The notes beneath the pieces are model-generated. The model saw nothing but the letters and a program-made list of their open reading frames with translations. It did no database searches and was not told where the DNA came from. Both the position numbers and the translations under genes were made by a program. From assembly GCA_001643675.2 (NCBI GenBank), contig LSRY02000020.1:1047501-1111500 (forward strand): a stretch of 64,000 nt of DNA, in the 5' to 3' direction. Below, piece after piece: positions 10,905 through 21,994 of this stretch (its first letter is position 1; each line of letters opens with the position of its first letter). Source of the stretch: Monocercomonoides exilis (lineage: Eukaryota; Preaxostyla; Oxymonadida; Polymastigidae).

Positions 10905-12560
10905 TTGCCAAAACAACATTTTCTTAATTCCGTAAAAGAACGGGAAAATCAGACACATCCTTGATTGCAGATAGTCGAACGCATCGCTGAAGGACATACA
11001 CTTCAAAATGGACGACAATCGCACTGTGGAGAAACTGCTGCAAAAGGAAGAGTGGGTTACTTCTTTGGACCTTTCTCAGGCGTATTTCCTCATTCCTGTA
11101 CACAGAGAGTTCAAACCTTACCTGGCTTTCCAGTTCAGAGGAGATTTCTTCGGTTTCAGGGGAATGCCGTTTGGATACAACGGCTCCCTCCGGGTCTTTT
11201 CCAAGTTGATGCGCAAAGTTCTGATACAGGAAAGGAAACGATAGAGTGTGAGATGTGTAACTTATTTGGATGATATTCTTCTTCTTTGTCAGGACAGGAA
11301 TTATCTAAGAGCAACAACGAAGGAGATTGCAGAATGGTTAGGGCGGCTAGGCTTCTTGGTAAATAAAGAGAAAAGCGAGCTGCAGCTGAAGAGAGTATTC
11401 GATTTCCTTTGACGGAGATGGGACAGCTTGGAAATGACAGTCAGACTGGAAGATGAGATTTTCCGGAAATATCTGCAACAATTTTTGAAATGAAAAAAAT
11501 GAGTTTGATGCAGTGTAACTGTGAGCGAAAGAGATTTGGAGTCCTTCATAGAGTTGCTCATTGCTTAGCACTTTGTTTTCAAAGACGCCAGTCTATTCAT
11601 TAACAGATGGTATGCGGTTCTCAACAGAGGTGTGAGAGACTCGGGTTGGAACGGAGAAATGCAATTCAACAACAGTCAGAAGATACAACTGGTGCAATGG
11701 ATACAGAGGTTGAAGATACGGTTAAGCAGGAAACCGACGGATTTTTTGAGATAGGAAGTTATTCTCACGAAAGATGCTCACCCCAAGGCAGCGGGAGCAA
11801 CTTTGACACACGCCTGCAACACCCAACACTTTTCTTCTCTGCTCATCAGAGTTTTTATGGAACAAACATCGAACAATAGAAAGCAATTAGCTTTCCTCCT
11901 CTCCCTAAACAGATTTTCCTCCATCCTTGTCCGACACAATGAGCACAACCTTCTCCTCCGTTCAGACAATACTTCTGTGGTGAACAACATCAACAGAAGG
12001 GGAGCGGGCCCGAATCTCATTGCACTCCTGAGTGAGATTCGATAAGCATGTCAATAGATGGCTCTTCCAGTGAATGCAATTCACATTCAAGGAGAAAGGA
12101 ACATCGCGGTGAACGCACAGTCCCGGACAGTGGCAGAAGGAGATTTCGAGATAACCGCTCGAGAACAAAAAGAAACCGAACAAGCGCCTGAAGCGGTTCA
12201 CAGGGTTGATGTCTTCGCAAACAGGAGAAACAGAAGGTTTGTGACCTGGTTTGGTCTTGGAAGCACTTGGCGCACGGATGGTCTCGCTGTGGATTGGGGA
12301 AAAGGAGTAGTTCTGCTTCATCATCAGATTCCACTTATCATTCCTTTCTGAGGAAAGAAAAAGCGGAGAAAGCGAGAGCGATTATTCTTCTTCCAACTTT
12401 GAAGAATCAACTGTGGAGCCCACTTCTGGAGGAGTTGATGACTCGTCAGATACGGTGGAAGGACTCAAAGGAGAGACTAATACCAGGAGAAGGTCTTCGA
12501 AGGACTAAAACATCTCTCCAGCCGGGGAAATACATGATTGTGCTGCAAAATTGGTTGTAG
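10905..12560 (+). pseudogene. Reverse transcriptase-RNase H region of the DIRS-like element
   Basis: RT motifs in order: 'FLIP-KNGKIRHILDCR' near 10920; the first catalytic Asp in 'TSLDLSQAYFLIPVH' near 11050-11100; 'FRGMPFGYNGS' near 11155; and the YxDD box as 'TYLDDILLLC' near 11260. These are followed by 'LGFLVNKEKSEL' near 11350 and 'LEMTVRLED' near 11430, characteristic of DIRS-type RTs. RNase H follows: 'ILTKDAHPKAAGATL' near 11770, 'LLRSDNTSVVNNINRRGA' near 11960, and 'HIQGERNIAVNAQSR' near 12085. A conserved linker 'RAIILLPTLKNQLW' lies near 12380. The Asp residues of the YLDD box survive. Frame interruptions occur at about 10940, 11243, 11412, 11490, 11755, 12045 and 12350. Confidence 0.8.
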
Positions 12561-12799
12561 ACGAGGGTGAAAGATGGCGGAACCAGAGCATGTGACGATG
12601 CGGAGAACCTGTGAGAATCCAAGTGGCAACAAGGAACTGCGTGGAAGAAACAACTTGTCAGCTGTTCTGCTTCGGGTTCGAACTTTTCGGAAGAGACAGG
12701 GCCAGGCTTAAGCTCGGATATTTCCCAAAGAAATTCGAGAACAGGATAAAAGATTGAGTTCAATGCTTTTCTGACCTCAGCTGTCGTGGTGTTTCTAAT

Positions 12800-13440
12800 T
12801 CGAGTTTGTCTGCCACTCGCTCTGTTATCTCCCTCTTTTCGAAGGTTTGTTATGGTAGAGTGAAATGGGGAAGTTCTCTTCTTCATTCTCCATTTAGGTC
12901 TTTCTCCAGAAGTCAGGTTCGAAGAAAACCATTCACGGAGATGTGGAAACCAGGATTGGCTTTCCATTATAACTTTCAGGACTCTCCAAATGATAAACAC
13001 TAATTCCTCTAATTCACCATCAAGAGCATCCTGTTGATAATAATGTTCACTGCTTGCAGATTCCGGGAACTTGCTAAGATCTCGAATAAGTCCTCGATTA
13101 TCGATGAAAACGCCATCCATCTCCAAACCAAACTCAAGACAACAAACTCATCTTCCTTCGTTACAGTGCCTTTCCTCAAAGAACACAGAGTAAAGATCTG
13201 TCCAGCTTGAATCATCATGCACCTTCAAAATCGTGTTCAAACGTAACACCCGAGTCCGGATATTTTTCTCCTCAACGCAAAGGAATTCACACCACTGACG
13301 TTGGAAGGAATAAGAGAACTGCCAAAATTGGAAATGTCCTGGATTGGTGCCCCAAAACATAACCGCCCATACACAACAAAGCAATCAGCCACTTCCTCGC
13401 TGATGTTCAACAAAGTCCCTTAGACGTTGATTGTTAAAAA
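12800..13440 (+). pseudogene. Tyrosine recombinase-like region of the DIRS-like element
   Basis: On the plus strand, 'IMFTACRFRELAKI' (near 13035-13080) matches the box I Arg segment of tyrosine recombinases ('T.CR..EL..L'). Then 'VPFLKEHRVKICPA' (near 13165) matches the beta segment before the CP motif. A candidate H-x-x-R/Lys region ('RPYTTKQSATSS') lies near 13360-13400. The catalytic Tyr could not be placed. The frame has stops near 13005 and 13210. A 226-codon open frame on the opposite strand (13126-12446) has no recognisable domain and I treat it as a shadow. The call rests partly on position after RT-RNase H. Confidence 0.5.
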
Positions 13441-13904
13441 TGCAAGACAATCATCGACTTCACAGACTCCATCTGGATTCTTCCTCTCTGCAGACATATC
13501 CTATCTAATGGCGGATATGCCAATTTCAGCATCCAGCGCACAGCATCCAGCGCTTCAACAACAAACCACGGTTGAGAAGAGCCAATAGCTGAATCTAATG
13601 GAGCCAAATTTCACACCCAACCATCCAACTGAAATTATCATGTTCTGTTTGCCTCCTTTCATTCAGTCCACAACCCAAGACGCTAAGATTACACACACAT
13701 CGATGATTGAAATACTTGACAACCGGGGAACAATAGACAGCCAAGTTGAAGTTATAGTAAATCCAGTTGGCACTAGGAAAGTCCTGAGTTCTAAACGAAG
13801 AACTCGACAAGATAACAGGAAAGCTCATTTACCAACACTCCCACAAAAGAAAAGTGTCGTGGATCAGGATTGTTCTTTCCGAAAATAACATAAAGATTCC
13901 TCTT

Positions 13905-14340
13905 TTAATAAAGTTGCAAATGCTTAATGTCAGTGTTAAATAAATAAACACAAAATTTGATCAATTTTTCTTTATAAATCCATCAATCTTTAATTCTTTG
14001 AAAATAAGAATATTCAAACATATTTGATGTGAGAATATGTTTAATGCAGAGCAGTTTGATGAATATATTGCAAGAATATTCAAATAATGGGAATTTTATA
14101 TAACCCAGATATTAATCATATGGGATAGAATTCTTTCATTAATAGAAAATACAATAATTTGTTCCATTCTTTTGTTGCAATATTACGATTTTTATTCTGA
14201 CATTATCATGAAATAAAAAAATATAAAAAAATTGAAATTAAAAATATCAAAAAAAAATCATTGAAAGAACTGTGCGGGACATGATTTATAAAATGAAAAA
14301 ATTTGTCCCATTTGCAACTTTTCAAAAAGAGTAATCCATA
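13905..14340. repeat. Diverged family A-like inverted-repeat sequence
   Basis: The left edge has 'GTTGCAAATGCTTAA' and the right edge has 'TGCAACTTTTCAAAAAGAGT', both close to the ends of the 242-bp family A elements at 14887 and 38619. The middle is longer and AT-rich. It may be an older or composite copy. Confidence 0.4.
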
Positions 14341-14373
14341 TTTTGAAAAAATAATAAAACATGAAAAAAATTG

Positions 14374-14622
14374 ATGTATCTAATTTTTTATTGAAAAGTT
14401 ACTTTTGTTTTATTTTCAAAAAAAGAAAAAATTTTATATTTTGATCAAATTTCTGTTCCCTTTTGCAAATTTTTTCTGTCATGAAAACCAAATCTTGACA
14501 ATGTTATTCCTTCAATTTAAGTGAAGTTTCGTGAGTGGGAACAGACATTTCATCGAAATATGAAATTTTCATTCTATTTGAAAATTTATCAAAAGGAATT
14601 TTACAATAATATTTAGACATAT
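14374..14622. repeat. MITE family B, copy 2
   Basis: A 249-bp imperfect inverted repeat. The left part has 'TTGAAAAGTTACTTTTGTTT' and 'TGATCAAATTTCTGTTCCC'; the right part has 'TTTCGTGAGTGGGAACAGA' and ends 'AGACATAT'. Length and internal sequence match 45955-46203. Confidence 0.75.
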
Positions 14623-14886
14623 AATCGAAGGCAGACCCGATTCACCAATTTGGCACTTTGCCTTAAAATCAGCCATTCTACTTTCCCAAACTCCATTGGA
14701 GAAGGCATGCGATCCCGCTGCAATCTTCGAAGAAACTGAGTATATCTTTTTTGTTTCATATTTTTTTTGAAGGCGATGAAAGCAAGCGGTAATCAGATGA
14801 TGCAATTAATCGGTGGAGGGGATTAGTAGAAATGCTTTCAGAAGTTTTCATCTTTATGCATCAGATCAACGTCTGAATTTATTAAA

Positions 14887-15128
14887 TGGGTAATTCTTTT
14901 TGAAAAGTTATAAAGGTTCAATTTCAAATAAAATTTGAATTTTCATATATTCCTCAAATTTCTGTTAACTAATATCAAACTTCACTTCAATCACATCTAT
15001 TCATTGATAATGCTATTTCAAACATTCTTTAGGAGATTTGTGAGCTGAAACAGAAATTTGAGCAAAATATGAAAATTTAATTTTATTTGAAAACAAAACA
15101 TTTGTGACTTTTCAAAAAGAATCACCCA
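14887..15128. repeat. MITE family A, copy 1 (242 bp)
   Basis: The terminal inverted repeat is 'TGGGTAATTCTTTTTGAAAA' at the left, with its near-complement ending 'AAAGAATCACCCA' at the right. It has the same length (242 bp) and internal plan as 38619-38860. Subterminal sequence ('CAAATTTCTGTT', 'AACAGAAATTTGAGCAAA') is shared with family B. Confidence 0.8.
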
Positions 15129-15808
15129 AATCTTGAAGAAATAAGGGGAATAATTGTTACAAGAAGTTGTAATGATACAAAAAGTTCAGTGTGGAATATT
15201 TTCTTATGTTATTTCAGAATAAAAGCATTCTTTATTTGAATCCAAAACAAAATACCAATTAGAATCAAAAAGGTTTATTAAAAAAAAAAATAATATTTGT
15301 CAGTTTTTGTTTTACAAGCTCAATTGATTTGAAACCTTTTTTGATGATTTGATCTGGAGCTATCAAATTTGCAATAATTTACTTTTTATTCCCACTTATA
15401 GAAATGGGTCAAAATTTTTGCGATTATAAAAAAAACTGTGATTTGTTCCAAACTTTTTCTCCAACCTTATCATTATGTTTCAACAGTAACAATACAAATA
15501 ATCACAAAAAAATTCTAAAATTGAGAAAAATATATGTTAGAAAAGAATGGAACAAAATTCATAAAGCAAAATATTTTGTCCCAATTATTTAACGAACAGG
15601 TTTTCCATAAAGAGTGTTTGTTCTATTCATTTTGAACAATACATGTCGATTTCTGAATTTCAAATATGTTTTTGTAATTTTTGATATATTTAGTCTATTT
15701 TAATTGCATTTGCAAACAATAATATCGTTGAACATATGTGGATTTTAAAAAACCAATAACGAAATAAATATTTTATGGGTTAAAATATTATTTTCTTTTT
15801 TGTTTGGC
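15129..15808. other. AT-rich spacer upstream of the TCF25-like gene
   Basis: No gene recognised. The stretch around 15395-15590 begins 'ATGGGTCAAAA' and ends 'GCAAAATATTTTGTCCCA', which faintly resembles family C ends. The last 200 bp before the ATG at 15809 are A/T-only in style, as expected for a promoter, but no specific motif is identifiable. Confidence 0.4.
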
Positions 15809-18800
15809 ATGGCATCTAGACATTTACGCTCTATATTGGAAGAGAGAGAAACAGTTAATCAGCATGAAGATAATGAGGGAACCATTGAAGAACCTCCTAT
15901 GAAAAGCAAGAAGCAAAAACGTCATCAAAATATTTATGACTTATCATTGAGTTCTTATGAAATTTTACTTGAGAATACACCATTCGAATCTCACAAAAAG
16001 GAATTGGAAAGTCTAAATAATAAAAAATTACGCAAGCACCCCCAAAAATCAGCGAAAGAGGCGAAAATAAAGAGAGAGAAATCTTCATTTCTTTCCAACA
16101 CAGAAAAAATGAACTCAAGTTCAGCATCAACGCAAAATACACAAAAAATAAAGGCTGAATCTTCAGAAAATCCGAATGATGGAATTAAAAAGAATTTAAA
16201 ATGCCAGCATCATGATAGTTCAAAAACAATGAATCTCTCAGTTAACCCATTTCTTCTTACCAATTTATTTAAGGTTAGTGTTGAACAACTTGATTGGACT
16301 AATGAAGTGGTTAGAAAATCAAAATTTACTGGTCGTGTTGGTGATAACTATGGAGGAGATCATGTCACAGAAAATATTAATGATGAAGTAATTTACAATC
16401 GCCATCGCCTGAGAACATTAGCCAGACAATTAAAAATAAGGAAAGAAATTGCAAACAAGCACACCGAATTTGAAAAAGAAAAGATTAAAACTCAATTTTT
16501 CCATGTTCCTGTAAACACTAACTGGCCAAAAAGTTTTGATTGTGGACTAAAGCTTTTAAGAGTGAAACTCAAAAAAAATGAATTCAAAAGAACGTTTGGA
16601 ATACTGGAAAGCGATCTGAAAAGCTGTGAAAATAAAGCAAAAGTGGAGAATGCAAATCCAAACGAAAATAAGAGATTTTTAAAGCAGGAGTTTAATGAGC
16701 ATGGTTTTGAAGCTTTTGATGATGGAACTTGGTTCAATGTTGTTGAAAGTCCAGACTACGCCAGAGTGAAAGAACAAGTTCTTGTTTGTCTTATTTAATA
16801 TATTTTTGATAAAAATTTGATATTATGAAATATTTTATCTCTTTTTTTTTCTATTGCCAGGTTGCATTTCATTCGCGTTCTCTTCCTTATTTGATTTCGC
16901 TTTCATATTCAAATCCTTTTCATCTTCATCTTTTGTACTTTCTTTCTCTTTCTCTTTCTTTGGTTGGAAGAGAAAAGGAAGGTGAGGACAGATTAAATGA
17001 TTGTGTTGCTATTGTTGAGCGGATTCTGAAGAAGGTCGAAGAAAATGAATTTGAAGACGAGTTCGAGGAAAGTAGCAGTTATGAAGATAATAACGATTCT
17101 TTGCAAGAAGTAGGGAAAATGATTTTAAAGAGCAAAACAACAACTTCAATGAAGCCTCATAGAAGGAAGAAAGAGCACCAAAGAATTCAATTAAGATTGG
17201 GAGATGGAAGAATACGAATTGCCTTTGACGAAAGTGAATTTGAGAGAGAAGAGGATTCTGAAGCTGAAGAAAATGGATTGTTTGAAAGTCAAAGAAGAAG
17301 AGAAAAGAAGCGATATTATCAAAATGAACAAGAAATGTCATATTCATCATCTGCTTCATCTTCCTCTTCTTCTTCTTCTACCTCTTCTTCTTCTTCTTCT
17401 TCTTCTTCTTCTGCACAGCATATTCTTCATTTAGTTCTTTTTCGCCATTCTCTTCGTCTGCAACGTCTTTCTCTTCATAACTCTGCGTTTTCTTCTTTCC
17501 AGTTCTTTTATTCGCTCAATCCGCACAATGACACGTTGCACTCACTCATTCCCCTTTTCGCTGAGGCTGTTTACTCGAAAAATGGCATTTCTTTCATCAA
17601 GCGCATGGCTGAGCAGTGGAACATCAAAATCTTATGCTTTCTGCACAAGGCATTCCACCCAGTTCTGCTGAAAAGGATGAAATTGGATCAGAAAAGAGAA
17701 GTTTTGATGGATGAAACAGAAGAACAGGAAAAGAAAGTTGAAAAGGAAGGAAAGAAAGAGAGAGGAGAAAAAGACAAAGATGCATTTAAATATGAAATTA
17801 TTGCTAAAACGATGGCTGGTTTGTGTGAAGAGTATCATTTGAAGAAAGAGAAAATGTTTTACGAATCTTATTTAAAATTACAAGCTCCTTTAACTTTATC
17901 TTCTTCATCATCAACTTCATCATCATCATCTTCATCATCATCATCATCTTCTTCTTCTTCTTCTTCTCTTTCCTCTTTTTCATCGTCTGCTCCTCTTTTT
18001 ATGAGAGTTCCACCAGTTTTGTTGTCCACACTCAATGAAATCACTCCATCAACAACAACAGCCGATTTCTATTCTGAGTCGCCTTTGTGTGTTTTGATAG
18101 GTTTTGCTTGGTTTGTTACAGAAACTGTGCAGATGAACAGGGGAATTATGAGGCAAAGAGAAAGAGAAAGAAGAGAGAGAAAGAAAGAAAAGAGGGAAAT
18201 GAAAATGAAGAGGAAAAAGGAGAGGAAAAACATGTTGAAAGAAAAAATAGAAGAAATCTTTGATAATTCTGATGATATAGATGAAGAAGAGGAAGAAGAG
18301 GAAGAGGAAGAGGAAGAGAAGGAGGATGAGGAAGAGGAAGAGAAGGAGGATGAGGAAGAGGAAGAGGAAAAAGAAGAAGAGAAAAAAGAAGAAAAAGAGG
18401 AAAGTAAAAATAATTCTGTCGGAAAAACTGCAACAGGAATTTCTCCGAAAACTCAATCTAATTCGAGTATTTCTAAAGTGTGTTTGTCTCATATTGTTTA
18501 TACTCTTCTTCTTCATCCTCACATTCTGCCTGAGCTTATTTCGTTTGTTGCTGATGATCCAAATTCGAAGCATTTGTATTCGTCTTCATCTTCATCTTCA
18601 TCATCATCATTATCATCTTCTTCTTCTTCTTCTTCCAGTTCTTCTTCAAATACTTCATCTTCTTCTTTCACTCCTTCAATTTCTGAGCTTCATAATCTCA
18701 AAAAAAGAATGCTAGCTGTTTCAAGTCAACGCAAAGCTCATAATTCGAAAGCGGATAAAAGCGAAAGCTCAAAAGAAAGAAAATTTGAACTGAAATTTTG

Positions 18801-20014
18801 GAGATATTTTAAGAAAAAAAATGATGCAAACGAAAAAACAGGGAAGGATTCGACGAGCATAGCAAGCAAAAAAGATAAGAAAAGCGCTGAAAAAGAATCA
18901 AAATCATCTTCAACTTCTTCTTCTTCTTCTTCTTCTTCTTCTCTTTTAAACAGCAATCACAAAGTGCCTTCGCTATTCTATTCGGCAACATCCTCCTTTT
19001 CGCCCACTCTTTCGTATCTTTCGAAAATAATTGTCAAAAACTCTGCGCATCGCATGTTTGCCTCTGGGGTATGATGATTAATGCCTTTTGCATGGACAAA
19101 TATATTTGGACAAGTTTATTTCGCATAAAAATTATCTGTATTTATTTTATTGAAGAAAATTTTTCTCTTTTTTGTTAAATTTTCTCATGTTTTTTGAATT
19201 AAAAATTTGTTTTTTCGATTTTTTGTCTTGACAATCAATTATTTTTCTTTAGTATTTGAATCGAATGATGGATGTTGCAGAGATAATGACTGGGATTAGC
19301 GATTCTTCATCATCTTCTTCTTCATCTTCGCTTGAAACGGATTTGTCTCAATTTGATCTTCCTTATTTGTCATCTCTTTTCTCTGCTCGTCTTCAACATA
19401 TTTATTCTCCTTCATCAACAAATGACTTGCAACATTTGACTTTTTCAGGTTTGAATATTTTATTTTATTTTAAAAAATGAAATTTAGTTATCTTTTTCTT
19501 ATTTGAATGATAATTTTTATGTCCTTCTCAATTATTGCCAACAGATTACACACTTTCAACCTCAAATCCTTTGTTGTTTTCTTTTCTTCCTCCAACAGGC
19601 ACACAATCTTCTCCGCTTCCTTTCTTTTTCTTTTTCGACGATCCAATTTTCGAAGGCTTTATGATGAACGACCAGTTTGGCATTCCGCACAGCCAGCTTG
19701 TGCAGCAGGAGATTTCATTGTGGAACTCGTTCCGTCAAAATGGCAGGGGATTTCAACATTTCGGTCGCTTCTTTCAAGGAATGGGAGAAGCAGAAAATGG
19801 AATGTTAGAACAGGAGATTGTGGAAGGGCTAGTGAATGAAGGGGGATTGGCTGAGCATGCACACAATGGAGCATTAGACAGATTTCATGGATTCAATTTT
19901 TCTTTGATTAAAGAAGATTCTTTCCTTATGCGGATGAGAAGAAAGTTGACGCATCCAGAAAAAAGCATCATATTTCTATTTATGAAATCATTGATGCCTT
20001 GGTATCATTTATGA
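15809..20014 (+). CDS. TCF25: TCF25/NULP1 (Rqc1-like) family protein, four exons
   Basis: Model: exons 15809-16783, 16861-19068, 19253-19448 and 19545-20014. The introns (77, 184 and 96 bp) start GTTTGT, GTATGA and GTTTGA and end CAG, TAG and CAG; the joined frame is 1,282 codons with no internal stop. The start 'MASRHLRSILEE' fits the family's short basic N-terminus. 'VESPDYARVKEQVL' plus 'SYSNPFHLHLLYFLSLSL' spans the first splice and matches the '..Y......NPYHVDSLLQLS' block. 'HILHLVLFRHSLRLQRL' to 'FIKRMAEQW' (exon 2, about 17420-17620) matches the RGC/LLSL-DP and ALRA blocks. The family acts with ribosome quality control in yeast (Rqc1) and is nuclear/cytosolic in animals. The protein is about twice the usual length because of poly-Ser, poly-Glu and Lys-rich inserts. 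It converges on the membrane-protein gene 447 bp away. Confidence 0.78.
17341..19000. repeat. Coding trinucleotide tracts inside the TCF25-like gene
   Basis: TCT/TCA/TCC runs encoding poly-Ser lie at about 17341-17412, 17900-17985, 18582-18665 and 18908-18942. A GAA/GAG run encoding poly-Glu lies at about 18280-18400. They keep several opposite-strand frames open (Leu/Phe- or Lys-only), which are shadows. Confidence 0.9.
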
Positions 20015-20461
20015 GCATGTTCTGTATGTTGAAATGAAGTTGTCATAATACAAACTTAGTTGCCAACAAACATAACATCTGAGCAATTCTCATGAAAGTC
20101 AATTAGATTTTCTTCATTAATAATTTCGCTAATTCAAGTCGAAAGGAATCATTTGACTTCCCTTTATATACCATTAAATGGTATTCACACAAATGTGTTA
20201 TGAGCGTTTTGATATAAACGTGTTTTAACAATTGTTTCACTTTTTTTTAGAAAAATTATGTTCATTGAATAATTTCTAAAAAAAAATAATTAAAACCACA
20301 TTTCTCTCATTATGTTTGAAATTCAAATATTATCTGAAAAATAAAAACTTTAGTAAAAGATTAGGATTGGACAAAAAATTAACACATATTGAAGAAATAA
20401 GTATTGATGAAGTATTTTAAAAGTGAAAATGAAAGCTTACTCATTTAGAAAAGATATCTTC
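20015..20461. other. Intergenic space between convergent genes
   Basis: AT-rich 3' flanks of two convergent genes. A perfect short palindrome-like segment 'TACCATTAAATGGTA' occurs near 20168-20182. No other structure recognised. Confidence 0.5.
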
Positions 20462-21318
20462 TCAATAGAATGCAGAATGATCATCTGAAGATGATGCAGC
20501 AGATGTAGATATCGAAGATGGACCTGATGTCGGAGCATCCACAAACTGACTTCCTTTGTTAAAACCTTTTCTTCCTCCGATTTCATTTGTAAGTCTTCTA
20601 TAAACTTCATATGTGACAAATGAAGCAAGTCCAGTTGAGAATGTCATAATCAGATAAAGAATAATATCCATTACTCGTAAAAATGGTGTTGTGAATTCTC
20701 CCAAGAACATAGCAAGAAGAATAATGAACTCAACTCCAACGTATGCCACCATTAAAACTATTTTAAGATTATATTCATAAAAAAATATTTGAAGAAACAA
20801 TAATTTGAAAAACATATTAACAAACCTTGACCAATAAGTAATCTTTTTCTTGATAGAGTAATTCCAAGTGTTGTTGTTACTGCACCTGACACTGTTGTTA
20901 AAAATAATGTTATTGTAAATAAAAAAACTATAACGTTCATACAATATACAAAAACCATCACAATATCAATTGCATGAGCAAAATGATAAAATTGATGATA
21001 AGTTGATCCTGCAATAACGTGAAAAATAAGAACCCAAAGAGCTTCAAGCAAAATCAAAAATCAATGCAAAATAAATTTTGAAATTGCATACAATATATGG
21101 AGGCAGCAATCGTTTCAATAATTTTTGCAACTTTGTAAAATTTCATTGTGCTAGCTGAAATTTTAAAAGCCAAAAAGTAGATAAGCGTACAGAGGCCGAT
21201 AACTATCATCCATATCAATTTCAACGCTCCATCAGCATTTAAAAGACCTATTAACTAAATTTCTTTCATTAGCATGTTATTTAAACAATTATGTTCACAC
21301 ATTTCGCTCGTTGGCCAT
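20462..21318 (-). CDS. Multi-pass membrane protein, four exons, 230 aa
   Basis: Minus-strand model: exons 21318-21301, 21254-21092, 21041-20826 and 20757-20462. The introns are 46, 50 and 68 bp, each GT-AG (GTGTGA..TTTAG, GTATGC..GAAG, GTTTGT..ATAG). The exons sum to 693 nt, exactly 231 codons with the stop, and phases match at every junction. The product begins 'MANERN' and has about five hydrophobic segments: 'LIWMIVIGLCTLIYFLAF', 'LWVLIFHVIAG', a long one from 'IDIVMVFVYCMNVIVFLFT', 'VAYVGVEFIILLAMFLG', and 'VMDIILYLIMTFSTGLASFV'. A cytosolic-type Ser/Thr-rich tail ends 'DDHSAFY'. I do not recognise the family; a receptor-like or transporter-like fold is possible but unsupported. The tiny first exon is the least certain part. 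Confidence 0.65.
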
Positions 21319-21994
21319 ATCAAAATATGAAAAGGCAGAAATATATGAAAAATATAATTTGATCAATATAATTCCTCATTAAATATTTTTATTATGATTA
21401 GAATGGTTTAAGATTTTTTTTTTTTAATTCTTTGAAGAAATATATTTAAATTTTGTTTTATTAAAACTAATAGGTTGCAAAATAAATTTACAAAGAGTGA
21501 GTCAGGTATTTAGGTGAATTCGTTAAAAGTGAAAGAAAATTTTAAAAAGTGTAATTCATGAGATGGGAAAAACGGTAGTTGGTGTGATTCTGGTCAATAA
21601 AATTGTTTCTGAACCTGAAAGAATTGAAAAAAAACTTAGAAATGTGAAAGGAAATGAATTCAATAATTAACAAAAATATTTTGTGTGATGTGTTTGAAAT
21701 ATCTTTTGGAAATTGACATTAAACATGTGTTACATGCTGACATTTGACGGGCCAAAAAATTCAACTGACTGACATTGAGCTCAAAAAGAGTTTTTTTAAA
21801 TATTTCGCATTTTCATTTATAATGATCAATTTTTTTCAAAAATAAATTAATTATTCATAATTATTGTTAATAATAATATAAACATTTTGTGAATTATTAG
21901 TATTGACTATTTTATGGGTTTCTGACACGGAAGTCTATTTCGGATTTTTATGATCTACTGACTGTCAGTGAAGTCAGTGACATTCAGTGTCAAA
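21319..21994. other. Spacer and putative 5' region of hAT element 1
   Basis: AT-rich. From about 21735 to 21990 several TGACA/TGTCA/CTGAC motifs cluster ('CAACTGACTGACATTG', 'CTGTCAGTGAAGTCAGTGAC'). They resemble the subterminal motifs of family E and of the hAT 2 leader at 45000-45105, and are plausible transposase-binding repeats. A terminal inverted repeat was not pinned down. Confidence 0.4.

Larger units (their letters stand above)
9860..13900 (+). mobile_element. DIRS-like (tyrosine-recombinase) retroelement relic
   Basis: A block visibly richer in GC than its flanks. On the plus strand it holds a gag-like region, reverse transcriptase, RNase H and a tyrosine-recombinase-like region, in that order. 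This order and the RT style match the DIRS group, which integrates through a tyrosine recombinase instead of a DDE integrase. No long terminal repeats were seen, and the inverted termini and internal complementary region typical of DIRS were not located. Frameshifts and stops break every domain, so it is inactive. Boundaries are approximate. Confidence 0.7.

Noticed and set aside
12446-13126. 226-codon minus-strand frame
   Set aside because: Lies opposite the recombinase-like region of the DIRS-like element and shows no domain.
18049-18573. 174-codon minus-strand Phe/Leu-rich frame
   Set aside because: Antisense shadow of the poly-Glu tract in the TCF25-like gene.
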